A stretch of 64,000 bases of DNA, taken from Paracentrotus lividus (Eukaryota; Echinodermata; Echinoidea; Camarodonta; Echinidae). Shown piece after piece: positions 23,502 to 34,305 of the stretch; position 1 is the stretch's first letter; every line of letters begins with the position of its first letter. The notes under the pieces were generated by a model. That model was not told where the DNA came from and did no database searches. It saw nothing but the letters and a program-made list of their open reading frames with translations. The translations under genes were made by a program, and so were the position numbers. The stretch covers positions 16,657,740 to 16,721,739 of the forward strand of contig CALNVZ010002974.1 in the NCBI GenBank assembly GCA_940671915.1, given 5' to 3'.

Positions 23502-23847
23502 TCGTGTAAAAAAAAAAAAACAACAACAACAACAACAAAATAATAAAAAAAAATAAATAAAAAAGACTCCCACTAGATCGAAAATTCTTGTGAAAGTATG
23601 GGTATAGTCTCAGCACCCACCTTTCAGTTGACATAAAGGCCTCAGGACCCTACAAAACGCAAATTCGTACCATATACAAGTTATCTAGATTCAGGCGTTC
23701 GACAATGGCATTTCATGTTCAAAATATACATAACTGGCCATAATTAATTAGCCACGTCCCAAATAAAAAGTTACAAGCTTTTCTGTTTTTTGTTATATTT
23801 CATTCACAATCACAGTGTGCATTTTTGTATCATCCGAAAGGGGAACC

Positions 23848-24120
23848 CTGCTGGAAAGAACACAGCGTCCCACAATGTGTTCACATAGTCGACTATGTTA
23901 AAATGCTCTATGGTGATGATTTCAAAATATTGGTTTCCACATAGTGTTCACATGGTGGCGTTCGGTCTCACACTGTGAACTACCCCCTTACAATGTGAAA
24001 ATGTGGTTGACAGTGTTAAACGCTCTAATTTAACAGTGTGGAAATGATTTCACACAGTGTGTTCACTCTGTGGTTTACATTGTGTTTCACACTGTGGGAC
24101 ACTGTGTTCCTTCCAGCAGG
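23848..24120. mobile_element. TIR element of unknown class with CACAGTGTG words
   Basis: The left end CCCTGCTGGAAAGAACACAG and the right end CTGTGTTCCTTCCAGCAGGG are inverse repeats. The inside repeats CACACTGTG, TGTTCACA and similar words many times on both strands. No coding capacity. Confidence 0.78.
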
Positions 24121-26159
24121 GAAGCTCGTCCCTTTTCATTCCAGAGAGCAGATGGTGACCAGACCCGGGTTTTGTTTTGTTTTGTTTGTTTTTTTAATGG
24201 GCCGGGGAGGAAAAAAGAAAAGGGCCCCTTTTTTCTTTTGTAGCTGTTTTATGGAGCTGTTTTATGGAGCGCCGATGTTGGGGCTTCAAGAAGATAATTA
24301 TTTTGGTGCCATTACAAGGAGCATGTGCACTAAAATCAGAGGTCGTGAGTATCCAGCAAAATATGATAAATGTGTGAAAATTATACTTGCTGCAGTAAAT
24401 TAAAATATATTCACCTCAAGAAACCGAATATATAATTGAATATAATTGTGACATTATCTCTGGAAGAAAGTAGCAGGAAAACGTCTTTGCAGGGTGAAAA
24501 TAATACTCGTTAGCAACGGCAAAAATAAATTTGTCTTTTCTAGGCCCCATCGTCTTGGTTCCGCCCTGTCTTGACACCTTGTGGCCATTATTTATTTGGG
24601 ATTTGGGAAAAGTATAAGCGACACCTATTAACAGTTTTGAGAGAAATATGAAACAACTTCATGATTTCAGCCTTTCAGCCTTTGAGTGCTAAAAACAGCA
24701 CTTCAGTTGTTAGAATGTACATTATATGAAATATATGAAATATATAAAGTATAAACCGTTAAAATATAAAATCTAAGAGACTTGTAAAAAAAAAATATAT
24801 ATACTACTCATATACTTTTGACGGTTAGTCGATTAGAAATAAGAATCAGGAACGACAATGAATGTGTTTTCTGTTATTTTTATTATAATACAAAAACACT
24901 GAACGATTCTATTTCAAAGCAAAATAAGAATATCAACACAAAACACAATTAATACAGGCTAGGCCTAGGGTCTGGATATAATTCCGGTATCAAATAAAAT
25001 AATACAAGGAAACGCTTTTTTAATGCTATTAATCACAACCTGGCAGTGTTTAGTATTTCCATAAAGCAGGAAAAACATACTTTCTTCTGAATTAAAAAAA
25101 AAAAAATAAAAAAAAAAAAAAGATTAAAAAATCTCATTTGGTGCCGCAGACCTTGAAACATGATAAGTTTTCTGCATTTCTATACAATAAAGAAGATACA
25201 TTTTCTATTATGATTCAAACATAATCAGCCAAAATGAATGTGACAGAACAAAGGTTTTGTTAAATTTCGAGTTTCCCCTCGTTGCACAAAATTTAGCAAA
25301 ACTTTTGTTTTACAAAAGCAACTCCTTAAAAATATAGCGTATCAACAAGAAAATCCATTGGCTAAATGATACCACATACGTTTGAAAAATTTTAACACAA
25401 TATTTTCCCCGGTTGTATATAGACTGTCAATGACCACAACTCCGGAGGATGGATCTCCACATCTCCTAAAATTATTATATGTATGCTTATACAATATAAT
25501 ACTCAAAATCATTGGAGAATAAAAAATAGTACATTGCGTTAAGTTTTTAGAGTACCGTTTGACTATATTCCATTCTAATTTTCTCTCTTTTTTTCGATAC
25601 AAAAAAAGCGCCCATTATTCTTATCCTATATGTTATTCAATAAAAAAAAAAGCCCTGACTAAGTACAAAATGGGAATAAAATGTATCGATAAAAAATGCA
25701 TGCACGTGCATATAAAATATATTTTTCCCCAACACAACTTGCGCATATTGGTAAGTTTTCGTGTCTTGTAGAATTGTTGTAATTCACATAATTCTCCCTA
25801 GATTGTTATAGCTTATTTATACGCCCAAATTCGTCCACTTAGCAAGCGCGGGTCCAGGATTTCATGGGGTGGGGGGGGGGCAAATAAAATTTCAGATTTT
25901 TTGTACTCGCATTTTTTTTAACGTTACGCCGCCTAGCCCAAGGGGCACAGCAAATTTTGTTCACGTCATGATGATTGTCAGGCGTGGAGGAGAGGGGGGG
26001 GGGGGGGGGCATAGTGGAGGCGTAATTTTAGTTTCCCAAAAGGTCATTTTTCTTGAATAACAGCCATAGGGGAAGGGGCGAGTCATTTGCTCGGGTTTTC
26101 TACTCGGGGCACGTCCCAAGATACCCGATTTTATGCACTCTTTTTCTAAATTTTTGGTT

Positions 26160-26452
26160 TAGAGGGAGGGCCGGGCCCGTCAGACCCCCTCCTGGATCCG
26201 CGCCTGTCATAGTAGGCCCTACTGCACGTCCTTTAACACAAGTATATATATATATTTAAAAAAAAAATTAAAAAAAAGCAAAACACAGCCCCTTGGAAAA
26301 AATAAGCAATATCAGAGATTTCTGGACTCGAAAGTTTTTAATATGTAAAAAATGATATTAGGCCTATTTTTGGTTTAGGGGAGGGCCGGGCCCGTCAGAC
26401 ACCCTCCTGGATCAGCGCCTGTCTTATACTGCACGTCCTTTACCAAGTACTA
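26160..26452. repeat. Local duplication of a 75-bp GGCCGGGCCCGTCAGAC segment
   Basis: Copies at about 26160-26235 and 26374-26450 share GGGAGGGCCGGGCCCGTCAG, CCTCCTGGATC and CTGCACGTCCTTTA in order. Both contain a CAGTGGCGGATCC-type end. Just downstream of the tetraspanin 3' end. Confidence 0.75.
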
Positions 26453-26587
26453 AACACACACACACACACATACACACACACACACAATACAGCCTCTAGG
26501 CCTCTCTTTTTTTCATTATTTTTTGTTGTTGTTGTCATCGTTGTCGTTAGGAGCGATTGTACCGGTGTTGTTGGAAAAAAGGTTTCC

Positions 26588-29500
26588 TCAAATTACATAA
26601 TCCTTTTTTACTGACTTCATGAGACAGCATCCACATGTAATGCCAAAGATCTGAAACGAAATTTAAACAAAAACACAGTCAAAATCATTCTTACTTTTCA
26701 CCTTTCTCACTCCCACCCCCCCCCTCCCCCCCCCCCCCAAAAAAGGAGTCTGTCTCTAAAGTTAATTATTATTAATTATATTGTACCCGTAGTGAGGTGT
26801 AGAACTGAAAGGTACAGACAATTCCTTACCTAATAGAGTCATTAAATACCTTGTAATGATGTTGGGAAGACCTAACACTATCCCTCCCTCTATATCTCTC
26901 TCTGCCATTCCTCCTCTCTAGCTTTCCTTTTTGATCTCTTATTCCTCTCCTCATTTTCTATCTCAAACTACTTTCTTTCCTTACATTCCCCTTTCCCCTT
27001 TATTCTGGTTAGGTTTTCCTTAGTACTTTTTTTTTTTTTACCAGTGTAACAATATCCGACCAGAATTGACTTAAAATGTAATATTCACTGTACATGTATA
27101 ATGTAGGCTGCAAGTTATACTCTGCTTTTTCTTCTATACCGTCTCTGCTCTTTCTCTTTCTCTCTCTCTCTCTCTCTTCCTCTCTCTCTCTTTTCATCTC
27201 TTCTTCTGTCTTTCACACTTCCATACTTCTCTTTTCCTCATCTCCTTCACTTTCTCTACTTCTCTTCTTCACAATGCATGTAAGCACTTAAGATTTTTTG
27301 TTATTGAAGAACGTTGATATTATGCTATATTACCAATATTTGAACTCTTCTGTATATGTTATTAAGTGCAATAATCTTGTATGAACTAGTTATGTGTAAA
27401 ATTGAATATTTTGTGCATTGCATCTCTCCTCTCTTTTTTTAAATTTTCGATGCATGCCAAATACTTTATACTTATGTTCATTACTCCTTTCAACTTTGCA
27501 AGGTGTCCGTTTAGCTTTATACATTACCCTGCCGGTTTTTTATAATTCAATGACCACAGTAATTTGCCTCTCAATACCCGTGCCCATTATTGTACAGTTT
27601 CGTTACTTATGTACTTTTTTTTCCAGCTGCCTTTTGGGTTTTCAATTGATAATCTATATTCCTTTATGATTCTTATGTCACCTTTGCCTCACACCTATTT
27701 TAAATAATTGTTTTTCCGGTTAACTTTGCAAGGTTGAACGGAGTTATACCTTTATCTGTTAATGATGTATTTATAATCTACTTTGTTTTATTATATGTAT
27801 CATTACTTTGTAAAAACCTTTGTAATTCAGCCTTTGGCTGCAAGAAATGTTTTGATGTTTGAATAAAAGACCATTATTATTATTATTTGGTTTATCACTC
27901 ATGCCATTGACGTTCATAAATTACAAAGGTCTTTTAAATTAAATTTTCAGAAAATCCATTTTCGTTGACTTTTTAAAATGTAATCTTTATCAAATATCAT
28001 ATCTAATATACACATATCAGTGGCGGATCCAGGCGGGGTCGCAGGGGACGCCCCCCCCCCCCATAATTTGAAAACCGCTCATTGACTGTATACATGTTAA
28101 AATCCGAAAATTTCGGCGGCCCCCCTTATCGGGCCTGGCGCCCCTCTATCCTGAAATCCTGTATCCGCCACTGCATAATTCATATGATATTTTTATCAAC
28201 AATCGACCAACGGCACCATATCACTCATCATCCCAGTCTAGCATTCAGTTTTCTAAAGCTGCTAAAGGGATTAATACGTCAGTTTTCAAGTATTAAGTAT
28301 CACATTCAAGAAAGTCAACGAAAAATGAATTTGGAAGAACTTTGTAATGACAATTTATTTTTGTATCTACATACTTCCACCTTTAATATTGTAATTGTAC
28401 GTGCATGGTCTTATTTTTTATTTTTTTTTTTATTTGTCTGACATTTTAATTATTCATTTTTTAGAGTGTAGATCTACATGAAAATATTCTGAAGAGATTT
28501 AAAGTGAGGGCAAATAGACTCACCTGTATGACAGCAATACCAATAGCTATTCCTGCAATGATACCAATTTGACTGATCAGAACATTTTTCAGTGTCGGAT
28601 AGCAAGGCTATAGTAAGGAAAAAAAAGCAATAACGAAATGATGATATTCTGTTTTACAACTTCTGTACTTGGTGCAATACATGCATTCGGTGATCATTCA
28701 AAGAGTTTATGCCTATGAACATTCAGGCGCGGATCCGGGAGGGGCCTGATGCCCCCTTTAAACACCAAAATTAAGGGGAAATAAGGCCTTGCCCCTCCCT
28801 CCCCCTTGGTGAAGAGATTTTTTTTTTAAAGATATAAATTGATGGATAATTGACCCGTGTGAACGACTTACCCCTACCCCTAAGGATTTTTTTTAATGCA
28901 CCACATGCTATGTCGGCATATAATTCTCTGTTGATCTTAGCAATCATAGTGAATGAACCGATTTCATTGAAACATAGTTTCTGTTTCCCTCATCCTAAAT
29001 TCACATTGTATTAAACCTTCAATTCAAAAGCTTACGTTTGTGTAAATATCAAAGAATGGTGAACCAATGAAGTAACATGCTGTAGTGTCAGGCACCTTGC
29101 AGCAAGACGCGGGTAAAATGTTTGGTTCGTCTTCAACCCAACCGCTCCAATCCGTGTAGTTGTTCACCCCACAACATCTCAGCTTCATAACATAAGTAGA
29201 AAATATTGATATAACATAAGGCTAAGTAAAATGCGTATCATGAAAAGTTAGGATTTTTTTTTCCACTATTTTATTTTCACATTTAAAAAAAAATCATGAA
29301 ATGATAATTCAATCAATGATGAAAAGGAAAGTCCTGAAATTTTAAAAAAATCTTGTATCCTTAGCTATTTATATACCACCTTTCTGTTTCAATAGTTATC
29401 TTCATAACTGTACTATCAAATTGAAACTTTAAGAAGACATATAGGCCTAGGTATAACCTTTTTAAATCAGGAAAAGAAAAGTTGATGCGCATAGTAATGC

Positions 29501-31398
29501 ATGGGTAAAATATATTCAATAACGTAGCTGGACTTCTCCTTTAATTTATGAGTTCTACGACTTTAAACTATTCAGAAATTAAGAATTACACTCACGCCCT
29601 GTTGCATGCTATCCATGAGTCGTTCAGCTGACGAACTTTTGTTATATTCTTGCTGTAAATTGGTCATATTTTCATCGACCAGTTGATCAATGTTACCACG
29701 CAAGATGTAACCAGCAATGCCAGCCCCAACCTCTACAAGTAGAAGCAGTACTATGAGGGTAACATACTATACAGACAAAAAAAAAACAAAAAACAAAACA
29801 AAACAAAACAAAAAACAAAACAAAACAACAGTATTAAAGCAAAATATTAGACTATAAGTAATAATAAAAACAGAGTATGAAAGCAAGATATTAGATTATA
29901 GTATCACGACTTAATTTATCCGTTTCTATATGCCTACTCGAGCACACTTTCATAATGCACCTTCAATATTCTTTGAGAAAAGTCGTAATGTCTAAGCCTT
30001 TCAATATTTTGTTGATTATGCTTTTATGGTCATAATTTTTGGTAGGCCTACACTTTATCATGCAAAATGATTTTCTTTTTTTGAATAATTAGTTACTTAA
30101 CATTAGAAGCGCATTGAAACACCATAGGCGAATATTATATTAAGTGCTATTACACAGTTGGTATTTTTGTATTATTATGTAGGCCTACTATACCAAATCA
30201 AATTAATATGAATAAATGAGCAAAGAAAATGGGATTCCATCGGGATTCGAACCCAGGTGATCTTCACTATGATCCCTCGCATTATAACTCATCCCCAATT
30301 CGATTTCTATCCTTCGGGTTTATGCAAGATTCTATAGCTTCTGATCACTCGAGTATTGAAAGCTAAGGAGTTCTCTGGGACAAACATCTGCATAAGGGCT
30401 TACCATAGCTCAGGCGGTAGAGCATCTGTCTCGTAAACAGGAGGTCTTTGGTTCGAATCCCGATGGAATCCCATTTTATTTGCTCATTTTTTCATGTTAT
30501 AAATTCTGGTCAGTTTCACTCCTTGTTCAAATCAAATCAAATCAAATCAAATCAAATCAAATCAAATCAAACTCACCATTCTAAGCATGCCATAATTCTC
30601 CTTTATGGCGCCACAACATCCTAAGAATGTTATGATAATAATAACGATCCCGGCACATATCAGAGCAATGGGGATACCTCTACTAGAATCACTGGTAAAG
30701 TCGACATATTCTTGGTAGAGGGTCAGAGTTAGGATACCTTCAACGATGAGCAATATGCCTAGGATCTTCATGGAATAAGTACATCATATTTAAACATTCA
30801 AAGTAATCGAATTGAGAGAAAATGATTGCAAATTATTATAGTTTAGTGGTCCCCAAGAGCTTTTATCCATGTTTGAATCCAAGGTTACAAAAATGACTCA
30901 ACCTATTGAGAATCGAACTATTTTTTGTATTGATCCAATTTATATTGTACAGTATAAAGATTGGAATTGGTACGAACAGTTATTTTTCTCAATGAAAACA
31001 AAAAAATAAATACAAAATGGCAATGAGCAAGAAGTGTTTGAAATTTAATTGTCAAAATTAAATTAGAATAAGTGGGCATATAAGATTTTCCAGATGCAAC
31101 GACCATGCCGCAGAAAAGATGTTTATTAGCATTTCTTATGTTCTTTGTTAGATTTCGTTTCATCAAATTTCTTAATTAATTATCGTCAAATTTCACTTCC
31201 TCATCGAGGCATTATATGCGACTCGAAGATTACAAACATTATACACCGTCCGTTATTCCTCTTCTGGTACATGAAATTCATCCATTAGACTGGCAGATCT
31301 TTATCCCCTCCGTTCACTGCTTCATCCCTGTTACTTACTAAAAATATGAAATTGAAGAAGAACAACGAAAACTTTGCGCACTGTGCTCCTGCGGCCAT
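26588..31398 (-). CDS. Tetraspanin, CD63-like, 6 exons
   Basis: Exons: 31398-31339, 30765-30577, 29766-29596, 29182-29036, 28607-28524, 26650-26588 (TGA). All have lengths divisible by three and join in phase 0, giving 237 residues (CD63 is of this length). Start MAAGAQCAKFSLFFFNFIF is the family signature. Membrane segments lie at about 12-36, 50-70, 84-104 and 198-223. Other family marks are FLGCCGAIKEN after TM2 and the CCG motif (C143, C144) opening the large extracellular loop. With C167, C168, C176 and C191 that makes six loop cysteines (CD63-type). Glycosylation sequons are at N116, N125 and N148. The tail ends in DYVI, where CD63 has GYEVM; one residue short of a standard YxxPhi signal, so lysosomal sorting is uncertain. 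Such proteins organise membrane microdomains at the surface or in endosomes. The orthology within tetraspanins is my inference. Confidence 0.93.
27810..27893 (+). repeat. 3' tail of a LINE-like element
   Basis: TTGTAATTCAGCCTTTGGCT, then TTTGAATAAAAGACC and an ATT repeat. This polyadenylation-plus-microsatellite ending is typical of CR1/L2-like tails in marine invertebrates. The upstream body at 27300-27800 has no readable frame. Confidence 0.5.
28018..28173. mobile_element. Short hAT-like MITE (CAGTGGCGGATCC ends)
   Basis: CAGTGGCGGATCCAGG at the left and CCTGTATCCGCCACTG at the right are near-perfect TIRs. Poly-C inside. It lies in intron 5 of the tetraspanin. Similar single ends recur in this window (near 8449, 22998, 26190, 26405 and 28728). 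Confidence 0.75.
29778..29828. repeat. A-rich AAAAC repeat
   Basis: Irregular AAAAC units directly upstream (coding sense) of the acceptor of tetraspanin exon 3. On the coding strand this is a T/G-rich tract. Confidence 0.85.
30208..30500. repeat. Inverted pair of tRNA-derived SINE-like segments
   Basis: On the plus strand, A box TAGCTCAGGCGG (30406-30417) and B box GGTTCGAATCC (30450-30460) sit at tRNA spacing with a possible CGT anticodon loop. The acceptor arm does not pair, so this is not a working tRNA. The B box and the next 35 bp (CGATGGAATCCCATTTT..) recur inverted at 30209-30252. It lies in intron 2 of the tetraspanin. Confidence 0.7.
30528..30571. repeat. TCAAA pentanucleotide microsatellite at a splice donor
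   Basis: Eight or so units of AAATC ending 5 bp from the donor of tetraspanin exon 2 (30577). On the coding strand the intron starts GTGAGTTTGATTTG, so the array merges with the splice site. Confidence 0.92.
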
Positions 31399-34305
31399 GT
31401 TGTCTTGTCTTTGCAGTCCTTCAAAGTTGTAAAGAAAAGAAATATATAACACAAATGTAGGCCTATAATTCTGTAAAGGCGACCCTAAAAAAGCAGGGTA
31501 TGTCGTGTGCACTTGAGGTTTTCTGGATAAATTGTCCCATTATGCAGTAACAGCAACCTTCGACCTCATCGCTTTCGATATCCCTTTTCCTTTTCTCTCA
31601 TACTCAGATTACGAGATGGGTAAATAAAAACCGTAGTCATATTTCCCTACGCAAATACAAAAATATGAGCTTTCTTCATTTATTGTATGCCTACTTAGTT
31701 TGTGTTAGTTTATGATTGAGCGTGTTTGCTCTCTCTCTCTCTCTCTCTCTCTATAAAGACCGAACTTCATGAGATAAACTAAAAGTACATTCATGTACAT
31801 GCAAATCAAACACATAAACCTCTCTTTATAAATTGATAGAAAAAACCCGACTATACTACTTTCCAAGTATTGCGATATCGCACACCCTCTCTCTTTTCTT
31901 TTATTATTGAAGTTAACGAGACTAGCAAATATATGCCTACCGCACAAAAGTTCAATTGAAGCACACAATATTACCATTCTCCAACGCAAATCAAAAATAA
32001 ATTTATTGCTATGCACACACTCCTTGTATACCTGCTTCCTTAAGTAAATACAGTCTGTGTAAAAAAAAAAATGGAATAGTCGTAAACAAAAATATCTAGG
32101 TGCGAAATATTTTCAGATAATGTGTGTATGTCGTACCAAATTAAAGCCAAAAGATTTTCCTTGCTGATGCGCTTTGTTCTGTATGATTTGCTTTCGTAAA
32201 ACAAAAGTTATGCTAAATTTTGTGCGACGAGGAACAAATCGAAATTGAGCACTTTATGGCCATTATGCGAAACCTATACACAAAGGCAGCGTGCGAAAAA
32301 TGGATGTTTCTTGATTGTAGAAAACTAGTCATATTTCAAAAATTACGACACCAAATGTGATGAAAAAAAATTGCAGGTGAAAGTCTGATCTTCCTGCTTT
32401 ATGAAAATACCAAACAATAGCAGGCTGTGATTAGACTTCATACTATAAAAAATGTTTTCCACTGGTACCATTTTATTTGACACAGACTGTATAATGTTGG
32501 TGTTGTTACGCATGCATTACCTCTCTCTGCCTTCCCCTTCTCCCTCTCTTTCCCTTTCTGTTTCTCTCTCTCTCTCTCTGATATATTTAGTGCCTAATCA
32601 CCTAGATATATCCTTTCGCCATATCATCACAGATTTTTTTATACATCAGTGTGTCATATATTTCACACAAGGCACAGTTAATTCATCATCATTCACTATC
32701 GCCAACATATCAAATAACCATTATGTTTTGACAAGCCCATAGAAATATTGATGGTATATGCAATTATCACATCATTTTTGCCCTATATGATTTGCAAATC
32801 AAATGTAGGTGGATTGTTTAGAAGTTTTTACTATAGTGGCGCATCCAGAAGGGGTGGGAAGGGGGGGGGGGGGCAACAGGTGAGCGCCCCTATCTTTTGG
32901 AAACCACTTAACATAAATGTTTACATAAGAAAATCTTCAGGTGCATCCATGATTTTTCAAACCCCTCCCCCCCCCTCCCCATTTTTAAAACGGGATCTGC
33001 TGCTGTATGAAAATTGGACAGATCCTCAGGCTGAAATGATATAAGAATCACCACAAACAAAGAAGATACAAGGTTTTAGTTGATATCTTTCTTTAATACA
33101 TGCAGTATTTTCTGATAAATTAGGAATTCTCTGCAAAAAATACACAATTACAATGATGAAATTTTAAAATTTGACTAGCACATAAACAATTGGCTTTCAA
33201 ATTCAATATTAATGCATACAATGTATTTTGATAAGCGAATACAATTTTTCAGCAATGAAATAGTAGCATTTGAATATCAAAGGTGATTGGAAATAAATAA
33301 TATAAATTTTTAATGATCGTTAGGAGAAAAGCCTAATCTAGAATTACAGCAATGGACTCTTATCTTTCAAAAAATAAATATATTTAAACATAATGCTCTC
33401 TGTATAATTATATATTTGGTGAAACATTTCTATATATGATGAATGACAAATAAAAAGGGAGATTTATTCATTTATTTATTTGTTTTATTTTTATTTATTT
33501 CTTTATTTCTTTATTTATTTATTTATTTTTTTTTTTTTTTTGGGGGGGGGGATTATTGTTGTCAGCATCTCCACAATTAAAAACAGAGGTATAAATTAAT
33601 TCTCTTCTCTCTCATCATTCAGCTCATCCCTTCATAAAGTAGGTACAGTCCATTCTCGTTACTACAAGGTACTTGGACCACAGCAATTACCTTATAATCA
33701 AATCTTGTTACTTTACACATAGGAATACGCACCTGCTTGAAATTGGGACAACGAACATGACCTTGTTCTAACGATATCTTGAACATTTGTATCCGTGCTT
33801 ATTATAACAGGAGTAGACTGTAGAATATATATATATAATTTTAATATCATTTAATATTTTTCTCTAATTTGCTCATATATATGTGCAAAAAAAAAAAAAA
33901 AAAAATTAACTGTTAAAATCACCCCTGTGCTATGACCTATGCACACCAGTGGCTCCCCCTATAAACTTCATAGCGATATTACGTGTGTGTAATGCTACAT
34001 TGACACTGTTTACAGAGACCACAAAATAATGCTTTGTACCATATTGCAAAATACACACACCAATATTAATTTTTAGGTAACATCATTCTTAGGATACATA
34101 CTCGTTTTATCTGCCAAAAAATCAAAATAGTAAAATGATAACCTTTTTAGATTTCCTGAAGATATACCAACCTTTCACTGCCTGTTTAGTTGTATGAATG
34201 TTTTGCAAATATTAATAATTTTTGAAAAATGATAAATGTATAATATTAGAATTATAGACACAAAAGGAAAGGGAATAACAAATTAAACAACTGAGGATTT
34301 GATAA
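31399..34305. other. Intergenic region between the tetraspanin and the CCDC14-like gene
   Basis: Contains a CT microsatellite (31731-31752), a second CT-rich patch (32560-32580), the MITE at 32833, and T/A runs with a G run near 33480-33550. It presumably includes the tetraspanin promoter and the CCDC14-like 3' UTR. No gene recognised. Confidence 0.55.
32833..33007. mobile_element. Related MITE with diverged CAGTGGCGGATCC-type ends
   Basis: The left end TAGTGGCGCATCCAGAAGGGG, given here by its first 13 bases TAGTGGCGCATCC, faces the inverse GGGATCTGCTGCTGTA. It has internal G and C runs. Intergenic between the tetraspanin and the CCDC14-like gene. Confidence 0.55.

Larger units (their letters stand above)
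22664..26587. other. Intergenic region between ADHFE1 and the tetraspanin
   Basis: The left part must hold the ADHFE1 promoter and 5' UTR; no TATA or other clear core element stands out. The rest holds the MITEs at 23058 and 23848, A-rich tracts (23510, 25090), G runs (25867, 25995) and the 26-kb duplication. No gene recognised. Confidence 0.6.

Noticed and set aside
30401..30475. Functional tRNA-Thr gene
   Set aside because: A and B boxes are good but the acceptor and T stems do not pair; better read as a SINE head.
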